Of a DNA stretch of 24,088 bases, positions 16,317 through 23,940 are shown in pieces. Position 1 is the first letter of the stretch. Each line of letters begins with the position of its first letter. Under the pieces are notes generated by a model. It worked only from the letters and a program-made list of their open reading frames with translations. It made no database searches and was not told the DNA's origin. Location: contig JBHHYR010000039.1 of NCBI GenBank assembly GCA_046757585.1, forward strand, positions 1 to 24,088, given 5' to 3'. The translations under genes were made by a program, and so were the position numbers. Source of the stretch: JBHHYR01 sp046757585. Lineage in GTDB: Bacteria > Desulfobacterota > Binatia > HRBIN30.

Positions 16317-17576
16317 TCAGAGCGATGCCGCGTGCCGATCGTTGTCTGAAGACACCGGCTGCGGGTAGGGAAGAGGTTCTTCCGGTTGCGGCGCTCCCGG
16401 CGAGACCTGGGTCATACGCCCGTCCTTCGAAACACGAAAGTCGTTGCCGCTCCAGTGCACCGTGTTATCAAGGAAGCACAGCGCCCACACGGTGGAGACG
16501 AAGAGGTCCTTCAGCGGGACGAGGAACGCTGCGCGGAAGCCGAGCGAGGCGCCGAGGTAGCGGGTGGCGAAGCTGCGCGCCGTCAGTATCCGAATGCCAT
16601 AGAGCAGCGCCGCGACGAGCAACGCGCCCGTGCTGAAGTGGTTGTACAGGACGTTCAGGGTCGCCCACAGGGTACCGTGGGTCAGCACCGATCCCAGGTA
16701 CCCGCCTGGCCGGCAATTGCGATACGTCCGCGCCCACCGCAACTGGTGATCGAAGAGCCGACGCCACGTGCGAACCGACAGCACGGTGTCAACGACAACG
16801 TCCGACAGCTCCAGCTGGTAGCCACGGGCCGCGATGCGGTAGCCGAGGTAGTAATCGTCGGCGAGGTAGTCGGCGAGAGGCAGAAACCCGCCTATCTCTT
16901 CAAGCGTCGAGCGCCGCAGAGCCATGGTGGCACCGAACGCGTACGTCGGCGTCTCGACGACGCGGGCCACGAACACCATCGACGCGAAATCCGTGTTGAT
17001 GAACAGCGACTCCACCAACGTCGGAAGACCGCCGGTGTTCACAGCCCGATACAGACAGGTGACGACGCCGACGCGGCGGTCGTCGAGCGGCGCGACGATG
17101 CGCCGCAGGTAGTCGCGCGGCACCCGGATGTCACTGTCCGCAATGACGATGATGTCGTGCCGCGCGGCGCGGTAGGTGTTGTGAAGGTTGCTGACCTTGT
17201 AGTTTGTACCATAGACACGGCCGTCCACGACGAGGTCGATCTGCACGGTCGAAAAGCGCGCCTGCAAGCGTCGGACGACCTCCACGGCCGGATCATTCGC
17301 ATCGGCGACACCAAAGACGATCTGAAACGTTGGATAGTCCTGCCGGCAGAAGGTGGCGAGGTTCTCATACAGCTCGACGTCGAGGCCCTTCAGCGGCTTG
17401 AGGATGGTGACACCGGGAAGCGCACTGCCGGACCCGTCGTGCCCGTTGGCGCGACGGGCCTGCCGAAAGAAGTCCCACGCGCTGTAATAGCCGATCAAGT
17501 AAAAGGCCAGCGCGACGGCAATGCCGATCGCCGGGAGCAGCTGGATAGCGTGATTGGGTGAGAGCAGGTCGCACAT
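16317..17576 (-). CDS. hpnI: Hopanoid glycosyltransferase HpnI (family 2, ceramide-glucosyltransferase-like)
   Basis: The 419-residue membrane enzyme has an N-terminal helix (about 12-32), a GT-A domain starting VTILKPLKGLDVELYENL, the metal-binding DSD at 147-149, an Asp pair D240-D241 in LADD, and the Q-x2-RW motif QLRW at 278-281. C-terminal helices span about 305-390. HpnI attaches N-acetylglucosamine to bacteriohopanetetrol, which HpnK then deacetylates; that is known for the family. Overall resemblance is clearly to the HpnI/ceramide glucosyltransferase group, and ceramide glucosylation is the main alternative. No other hopanoid gene lies in the window. The ATG at 17576 lacks a clear ribosome site and follows a terminator by 33 bases. 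Confidence 0.85.
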   Translation of the reverse strand: MCDLLSPNHAIQLLPAIGIAVALAFYLIGYYSAWDFFRQARRANGHDGSGSALPGVTILKPLKGLDVELYENLATFCRQDYPTFQIVFGVADANDPAVEVVRRLQARFSTVQIDLVVDGRVYGTNYKVSNLHNTYRAARHDIIVIADSDIRVPRDYLRRIVAPLDDRRVGVVTCLYRAVNTGGLPTLVESLFINTDFASMVFVARVVETPTYAFGATMALRRSTLEEIGGFLPLADYLADDYYLGYRIAARGYQLELSDVVVDTVLSVRTWRRLFDHQLRWARTYRNCRPGGYLGSVLTHGTLWATLNVLYNHFSTGALLVAALLYGIRILTARSFATRYLGASLGFRAAFLVPLKDLFVSTVWALCFLDNTVHWSGNDFRVSKDGRMTQVSPGAPQPEEPLPYPQPVSSDNDRHAASL

Positions 17577-17608
17577 GTATGCTTAACCGATTGGTCAGGG
17601 CCGCAGGC

Positions 17609-17641
17609 AAAAAAAGCCCACTTCACCCGCGGGCAGTGGAC
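17609..17641 (-). terminator. Intrinsic terminator between the GMC and hpnI genes
   Basis: On the minus strand a 7-bp stem GTCCACT/AGTGGGC (one T-G wobble) surrounds a 12-base GC-rich loop and is followed at once by seven T residues. It lies 120 bases after the GMC stop codon and most likely ends the three-gene dehydrogenase operon. It is also only 33 bases before the hpnI start. Confidence 0.82.
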
Positions 17642-17655
17642 CCCCTTTTGGGCAC

Positions 17656-17684
17656 TCTCTATATCACTCGCTGTGGCAAGTCAA
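17656..17684 (-). promoter_or_regulatory. Promoter-like sequence upstream of the hpnI terminator
   Basis: On the minus strand TTGACT (17679-17684) and TAGAGA (17656-17661) are 17 bases apart; a TATAGA overlaps at 17658-17663 with spacing 15. Any transcript from here would run straight into the terminator at 17609-17641 before reaching hpnI, so it is either non-functional or part of an attenuated leader. Confidence 0.25.
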
Positions 17685-17761
17685 TTTCTGCGGGGAGGAG
17701 TCGGCTACCCCTTCCCCGCTCGCAACGCCTGCACCACGCACGCGGTTCCAGGCTGCCCGGA

Positions 17762-19522
17762 CTATGAGCCAAGCGCGCGCTCCGGGCTCCTGGGCGAGAT
17801 CAGATTACTGGCTGCGCGGAGGGCGAGCGCTGTTATGGTCAGCGTCGGGTTGTATCCCGAGGAGGTGACGAAAACGCCACCATCCATGCAATACAGGTTG
17901 TCGACGTCATGGAACTTCCCGAACCGATCGCACACCGACGTCTGTGGATCGTTGCCCATGCGAAGGGTTCCCATGATGTGGCGTGACTGCGAGGGCGAAT
18001 CGGCTGGGGCGATGAAGCCGAACTGCGCGCCGGCAGCCTTGAGGACATCCAGCAGCTTGGGCGAATAGAACTCGCGCGCGTCGCTTTCGAAACGGCTGTT
18101 GGCGTAGGTAATGCGCGGCACGGGCAGCCCGAATACGTCGCGCACGCGCGGATCGAGGTCGATCTGATTGGTGCGCTGCGGGGCGTCTTCCGCCTGCATC
18201 TCCAACGCTGCGAGGCGGGCGCGCAACGGGCTGTTGAGCAGCAGTTGCTTGAGGGTGATCTTACTGCCCGTAAAGCGAGTAAGCGCCAGGGCTTGCACGT
18301 TGCTCTTGGCTTCGGTGATCGCCTCCGAATTGGTGCCAAACTCGATGATGCCGCCCAGCTTGCGGCGGGGATCGATGCGTTCCCCGCCCGGCAACACACC
18401 ACGAAAGTCGGAAATGCCGTGCGTGACCGCGCGCCCGCGCTCCCCGTGAAAGCGCTGCTTGAAGATGCCGACGGCGATGGTCTGGAAGTGAAACATGAGA
18501 TTGCGGCCCACCAGCCCACTGCTGTTGCCGAGGCCCGGGCCGCCCAGGTCCGACAGGAGGCAGAGGCGCGCGCTTTCGATTGTGCTGGCGGCGAGAATGA
18601 ACTGATCGGCCGTGGCCTGCTGGCGGTTCCCGTCGGCGTCAACGTACTCGACCCCAGTCACATGCTGCCCGCGGTCGTGAAGCAGCCGCGTGACCATGCA
18701 GTTGAAGCGTACCTGGCAGTTGCCGGTGAGCAGCGCTTCCCGCAACGCAGTGACCGCCGGAGACGATTTCGAGTTGATCGGGCACCCATACCCGGCGCAA
18801 AACCCGCAATCGATGCACGGCGGGCGCCCGCGGTACGGCCGCGAGGTGATGCCGGTGGGGAACGGAAACGGCGTATAGCCGTTGGCGCGGGCACCGTCGC
18901 GCAACACCAGCGCGACGTACATCGGCACGCCTGGCGGCATGACAAAATCGGTGCTCCGTGGTGATGCAAACGGATCGCTGCCTCGCTGCCCTTGCACCCC
19001 GATCAAGCGTTCGACGTCCGTGTAGAAGGGTTCCAGCTCGTCGTAGCTCAGTGGCCAGTCAGCGAAGTTCGTGCCGGGGAAGTCCAGCCCCTGCGACCGG
19101 AACTCGGACGCGAGCCGAAAGTCGACGACATTCAAGCGCGGAAGCTTCATGTCCGCGTGAACTGCAGCGCCCCCGACGGTACGTGGGAGCGTGTTCACGT
19201 CCTCGTTGACGTTAGCGGTGACGGCGGCGCGCGTCCGGAAGGTGCGCGGTTCCAGAAACGGATCCTGACCAATGAACCCGCGCTCGCTCAACTTCAGTTC
19301 GTCGTTGCTGTAGAGCGGAGCGGGCATGTTCGGCGCCGGATCATCCAGCCCGATGAAATAGTTCGGGCCGGCCTCGAGCACCAACACCTTCCGCCCCCCC
19401 ACCACGGTGAGGGTCCGCGCCGCCGTCGACCCGCCAGCGCCACTCCCGATGATGATGGCGTCGAACTGGCCGAGGCTCGTATTGCCGAGCACGCCAGGTA
19501 CTGCCGAAGGTAGCGAGTCCAT
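17762..19522 (-). CDS. GMC-type FAD-dependent oxidoreductase (dehydrogenase large subunit)
   Basis: This 586-residue flavoprotein has the dinucleotide-binding motif GSGAGG at 26-31 with E50 in VLVLEAGP, and the C-terminal catalytic pair H515 (HIMGTLRMG) and N558 (SGYNPTLTI). A four-Cys motif, C236-x2-C239-x2-C242-x4-C247, lies in mid-protein. FAD glucose dehydrogenases of this class carry a [3Fe-4S] cluster held by a comparable Cys group, so a cluster is likely here. There is no signal peptide; in known relatives the Tat signal of the small subunit exports both. That small subunit is encoded immediately upstream. The ATG at 19522 is chosen; a TTG at 19531 is an alternative. The substrate is presumably a sugar or alcohol and is not predictable. 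Confidence 0.92.
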   Translation of the reverse strand: MDSLPSAVPGVLGNTSLGQFDAIIIGSGAGGSTAARTLTVVGGRKVLVLEAGPNYFIGLDDPAPNMPAPLYSNDELKLSERGFIGQDPFLEPRTFRTRAAVTANVNEDVNTLPRTVGGAAVHADMKLPRLNVVDFRLASEFRSQGLDFPGTNFADWPLSYDELEPFYTDVERLIGVQGQRGSDPFASPRSTDFVMPPGVPMYVALVLRDGARANGYTPFPFPTGITSRPYRGRPPCIDCGFCAGYGCPINSKSSPAVTALREALLTGNCQVRFNCMVTRLLHDRGQHVTGVEYVDADGNRQQATADQFILAASTIESARLCLLSDLGGPGLGNSSGLVGRNLMFHFQTIAVGIFKQRFHGERGRAVTHGISDFRGVLPGGERIDPRRKLGGIIEFGTNSEAITEAKSNVQALALTRFTGSKITLKQLLLNSPLRARLAALEMQAEDAPQRTNQIDLDPRVRDVFGLPVPRITYANSRFESDAREFYSPKLLDVLKAAGAQFGFIAPADSPSQSRHIMGTLRMGNDPQTSVCDRFGKFHDVDNLYCMDGGVFVTSSGYNPTLTITALALRAASNLISPRSPERALGS

Positions 19523-19531
19523 TACCGGCAA

Positions 19532-20602
19532 TCAGGGGAAATGTGGTCCGCCGACGAGGCGCACGAGGATGGTTAGAAACTGTGCCGTGGCCGCGTCGAC
19601 CCCGCTGAAATCTTCATCAGGGTTGGGAGCCGAGTTCGGCTTGTCGGGTCGTTCGTTGTAGTCCATGGTTGCCTCGTTGAAGATCGAGTAGCCCAACGGT
19701 TGGCTGTCGCCGTCGTAGCCAATCAAGTCCCATCCCAGCCGGTTGGTGTTGCCGCCGTACTCCGGTGCGGCGAACATGCCTTCAAGGGTGTGATCGGTGA
19801 TGAGGTCCACGAAGTCGCGATCGCTGGCGGCGAGGACGGCATCCTGCTGCGCCGCCGCCAACGCAACAAAATCGGCGCCGAACATCTGCCGGCTGGCGGA
19901 TTGGATGCCGGCGAGGCCGGACCGGTAACGCTCACGCCAGCCGATCACGGGCCCCAAAATCGCGACATTGAAGTCGCTCCCGGGCACCGCCGCGGTTCCC
20001 AGCAGTTGCACCCGCCAGCTCATCAACTGCAGGCGTGTGAGCGGGATGAACCGCAGGAAATCGTTCGGCGGAAACGTGTCTGACGGCGTGCCGGTTCCGG
20101 GGTCGGGGAAGGGGTTGCGGCCGCTGAAAGGCCCGCCCGCAAAAACGGCGGCGGCTTGCAGCTGGGCGCCCGGCTGGAATAGCAGACCGGCGGCCGCTGC
20201 GGCGTCTGCTGCATCAATGGTTCCGTTGGCGTCAACATCGGCCCGCGGGCACGCTGCGTCACCGGCCAGGCCGGCCTGGCCGGCGACAGCGGCGAGATCG
20301 GCCGCCGTGACGGTGCCATCGCAGTTGGCATCACCGCCTGGGACAAACGAGAGCAGCGCATCGATGTAGTCCGGCGCGCCTGCTTCGACCGCGCCGGGCA
20401 ACTCGTCGGTCGGCACGATGCGCCCGCTCACAGCGGTGACAATCTGTTTTTCCTCGGGGGTCAAGAAGCCGCCGGACGGTGGCGCCAGCGCCGCGGCGCG
20501 CGCCGGCCGCCACAGGAGCAAGCCGTGGCCTCGCACGACGCCGACGGCCCCACCGAGGATTCCCCAGCGCAGGACCTGCCGCCGGGTCAGTGCCAGACCC
20601 AT
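19532..20602 (-). CDS. Tat-exported gluconate 2-dehydrogenase subunit 3 homologue with dockerin-like insert
   Basis: The 356-residue protein opens with a twin-arginine signal (LTRRQVLRWG, R7-R8, hydrophobic to about 22, ARA near 34-36). FLTPEEKQIVTAVSGRIVPTDELPGAVEAG then matches the start of the subunit 3 family. At 91-133 two 12-residue EF-hand loops are inserted: D91-x-N93-x-D95-G-x5-D102 and D122-x-D124-x-N126-G-x6-D133, with two Cys (C94, C118) between and around them. This is the layout of a type I dockerin. The family fold resumes afterwards through WRVQLLG and LGWDLIGYDGD. In relatives this subunit chaperones and exports the GMC subunit. It sits 9 bases before the GMC ATG and 15 bases after the small helical gene. 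Confidence 0.85.
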   Translation of the reverse strand: MGLALTRRQVLRWGILGGAVGVVRGHGLLLWRPARAAALAPPSGGFLTPEEKQIVTAVSGRIVPTDELPGAVEAGAPDYIDALLSFVPGGDANCDGTVTAADLAAVAGQAGLAGDAACPRADVDANGTIDAADAAAAAGLLFQPGAQLQAAAVFAGGPFSGRNPFPDPGTGTPSDTFPPNDFLRFIPLTRLQLMSWRVQLLGTAAVPGSDFNVAILGPVIGWRERYRSGLAGIQSASRQMFGADFVALAAAQQDAVLAASDRDFVDLITDHTLEGMFAAPEYGGNTNRLGWDLIGYDGDSQPLGYSIFNEATMDYNERPDKPNSAPNPDEDFSGVDAATAQFLTILVRLVGGPHFP

Positions 20603-20617
20603 AGGAAGGCCCCGGAC

Positions 20618-21073
20618 TCAGCCCTTGCGCCGCGGCTTCATATCAAGGTCCGGCGGCGGCACGTCGGGCAGCTTCCAAACGATGTACGGTTTGTCTTTGA
20701 GCTCATGGAAGGCGTTAGCGGCTTCGACCGCCTTGTGAAACGCCCCTTCGAAGGCTGCAAAATCTTTCTTCGTGATCGTTTGCTGCAACGACCTCCAGTT
20801 TTCTTCGATGAATTGGAGCAGGGCGTCCTCGTGCTTCGGCCGCGTGAACGCGCCGAGCTCCATTAGCCCCTCGATCTCCTTTGCCTGGAACGCAGCCAAG
20901 GGCCAGTTCTCTGCCTTGGCCGCGTAGAACAGCTTCCACATTCGGGCGCCGATCTCGGGCATGATCCGGCCGAGCCCTGGCTGAATCATGACCACGTCTT
21001 CCATGGTCATCTCGCGGTGGCCGCTCCACAGAGTTAGCTCCTTGAGCTTCGCCAACAGCGTCGCATCATCCAT
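20618..21073 (-). CDS. Small helical protein, apparent haem-less cytochrome relative
   Basis: I cannot name a family with certainty. The 151-residue product has no signal peptide and is predicted almost wholly helical (about 4-13, 24-52, 56-74, 81-98, 103-124) with a Pro-rich basic tail. The last helix reads FHKAVEAANAFHELKDKPYIVWKLP. This resembles, from memory, small four-helix monohaem cytochromes ending in ...ACNACH-x-ATG-x-PFI...P, but A119 and F122 stand where the two haem cysteines would be, while H123 remains. The start at 21073 has AGGAAG seven bases upstream; a longer start at 21091 is less likely. It is first in the operon with subunit 3 and the GMC protein, hence a possible assembly or redox-accessory role (inference). 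Confidence 0.75.
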   Translation of the reverse strand: MDDATLLAKLKELTLWSGHREMTMEDVVMIQPGLGRIMPEIGARMWKLFYAAKAENWPLAAFQAKEIEGLMELGAFTRPKHEDALLQFIEENWRSLQQTITKKDFAAFEGAFHKAVEAANAFHELKDKPYIVWKLPDVPPPDLDMKPRRKG

Positions 21074-21188
21074 GCACACACTTCCTAGCACGCTCTGCGA
21101 AGCGATGTCCAGTGTCTCGGACGCGTTCAGACTGCGTCACTGTCGGCGCGCCGGGGCGGCTATACGGACTCCGGCCTCCCTCTGGGGT

Positions 21189-21203
21189 GCGAAGAATCTT
21201 CGC
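21189..21203. repeat. Short perfect inverted repeat in a divergent intergenic region
   Basis: GCGAAG and CTTCGC are separated by AAT, giving a 15-base dyad in the 222-base gap between the divergent dehydrogenase operon and the polysaccharide-lyase-like gene. It could be an operator for either direction, but no regulator is encoded nearby and I found no convincing promoter next to it. Confidence 0.3.
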
Positions 21204-21295
21204 CCTGATCGCGAGGTGCGCTTGCTCGGAATGGCACGCCCAGCCGCTACTAACACATGTGAGCTGACCCGCTCCCGGCTTGTTGTACACGCGGC

Positions 21296-23557
21296 GTGGA
21301 TGGTAGGCTTGCCGATATTGTGCGAAGACGGTTGAAGACGTGCGGTGCGACGGGGCTCGTCTGCGGCTGCTCTCTCTTCATCGTGGCGTTCGGATTGCTG
21401 CTGTATGGGTCGGTTGCGACCGCTGGCGGCCAGGTGGGCACGCACGTGGCGGGGGCGCCGGACCTCACCCTCGACGTGAAGGAGCCGCTAGGGGTTGCCC
21501 GCCGGCAGTGGCCGATCTCGGCGGGGGTCCCGCTTGCGCCGGGGCTGGTCCATCATGCATCGCAGCTCCGTATGACCAGTGGCCGGACGCCGGTGCCGCT
21601 GCAGACACACGTGCTCAGTCGCTGGCCCGACCATAGCGTCCGCTGGGTGTTGCTGGACTGGCAAGCCGACCTGAAAGCAGGCGAGCAACGTCGTTTTCGG
21701 GTTACAGCCGGCACGCCTGCCACGCCGCCGCGGCCGATCAGGATCGTTGACCGAAAAGCCCGGGTGGAGGTGGACACAGGCCCCCTCCAGTTGAGCGTGC
21801 CGAAGAGTCGGTTCGCCATCCTCAGCGATGTCCGATTGAGCGGCCATCCGGTCACTGGCGGCCGCATCGTCTCGTTCTTCAACATTGACGGCAAGCGGAT
21901 CGCCCCGCAGGCGCCCGATACTGTGGCGATCACCGAGCACGGGCCGTTGCGCGTGCGCCTTACACTCCGGGGTCACTACGCGTCCGGGTTCGACTACGTC
22001 GTGCGCATCGATGCCTTCGCGGGCCAGCCCTTCGTGCGCGTGTTCCACTCCTTCGAGCAGCACGGCCCCAGGCCGTATACGCCGGTACGCCAGATCGGCA
22101 TCGAAGTGCCGATGCAGTTCCACGGCGCAGTTGCTTACAGCGCCGGCCGGGAGAAGGGCAGACCGTTTACGGGAACGGTGTCACCAAGTGGCTTCACACT
22201 GTTCCAGGAGGACAACGCCACGATGCACGTGGGCGGGGTCGCGCGCGCGGGCCACGCGGCTGGATGGGTGGATCTGCACGATGGGACGCATGGCATTGCC
22301 CTGGCGGCGCGGTTTTTCTGGCAGGAGTACCCGCAAAGTTTCCAGCTCCGGGAGGACGGGTTGACCTACAGCATGTGGGCACCACAAGCCCCGCCGGCGA
22401 AGGTTGGGATGGGAGCCGCCAAGACGCACGAGGTGGTTCTGTACCTGCACGGCAAGAAACCACCGCCGCCCGCGATGCTGGCCGTGCTCGGGCAGCCGGT
22501 GCTGGCGCGCGTGAACCCGCAGTGGATCGTAGCCAGCGGGGCTCTTCGAAACAGCGTTGCCCCAACGGCGGCGACCGTGCCCTTCTTGCGCCGGCTGCGG
22601 GAGGGCTACCGGCGTTATCAAACGCAGGCAGCGCGGGAGCGTTGGGACGACAGCGGGGAAGTGCACTGTCCGGACCCGGCACACGAACGGCCGCGCCGCG
22701 GCTTCTTCGGCATGTTCAACTGGGGAGATTGGAACTTCCCCGGGTATCACGACACGATCAAAGGGTGTGACGCGTGGGGTAACCTCGAGTACGATCTGAC
22801 GCAAGTGCTGGCTCTGGCGTACGCTGCCACCGGCGAGCGCGCGTACTACATGGGCATGGTGACAGCGGCGCGGCACTTTATGGACGTCGATCGGATTCAC
22901 TACCAGCGCGACCGCCCCAAGTGGGTCGGTATGAACCATCCGAAGAACCCGCTGCACTTCAGCTTCGAGCTTGGTGGCGTTGATCTCGGTCACACCTGGA
23001 CCGAGGGGCTTCTCTCGTACTACGCCCTCACGGGCGATGAGCGCGGCCTGGAGGCTGCGCGTGGCATCGCCGATTATCTCGCCTTCCGGTCGCGTACGGT
23101 CCAGCTCGGCGGCAATCCGCGGCAGTGGGGCTGGCCGCAGATCGCGCTGGTTGCAGCGTACGAGGCAACAGGCAACGAGGCGTACAAGAACGCCGCCCGG
23201 GCCTATGCGCGCAGGAGCATGGCCGTCTATCGTCCCAACCAGGTTGAGCACTGGAAGATGGGCATTCTGGCGGAGGGGCTGTCGTACACGTATTCCATTT
23301 TCCCGGACCCGGCCATTCGGAAGTGGTTGATCGCGTATGCCAGCGCGGTGACTGCCAGCCGCGGGGTGGCTGACCCGCGCTTTGTTCCCGCCGTCGCCTA
23401 CGTGGCCCGGCTCACTGGTCGAGAGAAGTATGCGCGCCTGGCAGCCGCGACGGTGTCCCGCTTGCAGTTCAGTAATTGGGGGAAGCCCTTGACCATTGCA
23501 GGGCGGATCGGTTTCCGCATCTTGTCCCTGGTGGGGGCTCACCCCCACAAGCACTAA
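21296..23557 (+). CDS. Exported PcRGLX/YetA-like (exo-rhamnogalacturonan-lyase-like) protein
   Basis: The 753-residue protein has an N-terminal hydrophobic segment (about 17-43, VATA at its end) that is a signal peptide or anchor. A RIFT-barrel-like domain follows (about 60-140, with VARRQWPISAGVPLAPG and WPDHSVRWVLLDW), then a beta-sandwich region (about 150-400) and a C-terminal alpha/alpha-toroid (about 430-740, containing FNWGDWNFPGYHD, GGVDLGHTWTEGLL and repeated alanine-rich helices). This three-part layout is that of PcRGLX/YetA, some of which are polysaccharide lyases on rhamnogalacturonan; substrate here is unproven. The start codon is a GTG at 21296 without a clear ribosome site; GTG at 21320 is an alternative. 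It appears to be a single-gene transcript. Confidence 0.82.
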   Translation: MDGRLADIVRRRLKTCGATGLVCGCSLFIVAFGLLLYGSVATAGGQVGTHVAGAPDLTLDVKEPLGVARRQWPISAGVPLAPGLVHHASQLRMTSGRTPVPLQTHVLSRWPDHSVRWVLLDWQADLKAGEQRRFRVTAGTPATPPRPIRIVDRKARVEVDTGPLQLSVPKSRFAILSDVRLSGHPVTGGRIVSFFNIDGKRIAPQAPDTVAITEHGPLRVRLTLRGHYASGFDYVVRIDAFAGQPFVRVFHSFEQHGPRPYTPVRQIGIEVPMQFHGAVAYSAGREKGRPFTGTVSPSGFTLFQEDNATMHVGGVARAGHAAGWVDLHDGTHGIALAARFFWQEYPQSFQLREDGLTYSMWAPQAPPAKVGMGAAKTHEVVLYLHGKKPPPPAMLAVLGQPVLARVNPQWIVASGALRNSVAPTAATVPFLRRLREGYRRYQTQAARERWDDSGEVHCPDPAHERPRRGFFGMFNWGDWNFPGYHDTIKGCDAWGNLEYDLTQVLALAYAATGERAYYMGMVTAARHFMDVDRIHYQRDRPKWVGMNHPKNPLHFSFELGGVDLGHTWTEGLLSYYALTGDERGLEAARGIADYLAFRSRTVQLGGNPRQWGWPQIALVAAYEATGNEAYKNAARAYARRSMAVYRPNQVEHWKMGILAEGLSYTYSIFPDPAIRKWLIAYASAVTASRGVADPRFVPAVAYVARLTGREKYARLAAATVSRLQFSNWGKPLTIAGRIGFRILSLVGAHPHKH

Positions 23558-23581
23558 CCTAGCATAGCGAGGGAGGCGTGG

Positions 23582-23611
23582 GCGGTTTCGTGCCACATGA
23601 GGCGAGACCGC
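23582..23611 (+). terminator. Strong stem-loop after the lyase-like gene, possible terminator
   Basis: GCGGTTTCG and CGAGACCGC form a 9-bp stem (one T-G wobble) around a 12-base loop, 25 bases after the stop codon. A second hairpin, GTGGGGG-CTCA-CCCCCAC at 23531-23548, lies inside the last codons. Neither is followed by a T run, so termination, if any, would be non-canonical. Confidence 0.35.
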
Positions 23612-23923
23612 TCAGGGTTAGCAAGAAGCGGTCCGAGGACCGGTGCGGCGCCAAGCAGTTGGGAGGGCAGGAGGGGCCGAGCGAGCACCCCCCTCCAGCA
23701 CGGGTGTGTCGCAGGAGGTGGCAGGTGGAAATCGCTTTGGTGTGCGCACCGCGCTCGTGCCGGGACTGCACGCGGCTCTGCATTGGAGGGCGCCGCTCCG
23801 TCGGCGCCGGTGGGGCGGCGGGGTGCCTCCACATCTCCTCTGCCGAGACCACAGCCGCCAGGGCAGACAATCCACCACCGCGCCGGCCCCGGGGCATTCG
23901 GGCGGGGCCTGCTCTCGTATGGA

Positions 23924-23940
23924 TGTCACAAAGTGTCACA
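23924..23940 (+). repeat. Tandem TGTCACA repeat with 10-base period
   Basis: Two copies of TGTCACA start at 23924 and 23934, separated by AAG, so they face the same side of the helix. They sit directly before an AT-rich stretch (CATTTT to CTTTTTTGTAGACAAT), and about 110 bases before a likely start codon at 24050. This is the usual form of a tandem activator or repressor site; no known regulator is assigned. Confidence 0.35.

Noticed and set aside
22181..23596. 471-codon minus-strand frame opposite the lyase-like gene
   Set aside because: It lacks recognisable motifs and mirrors a well-supported plus-strand coding sequence.
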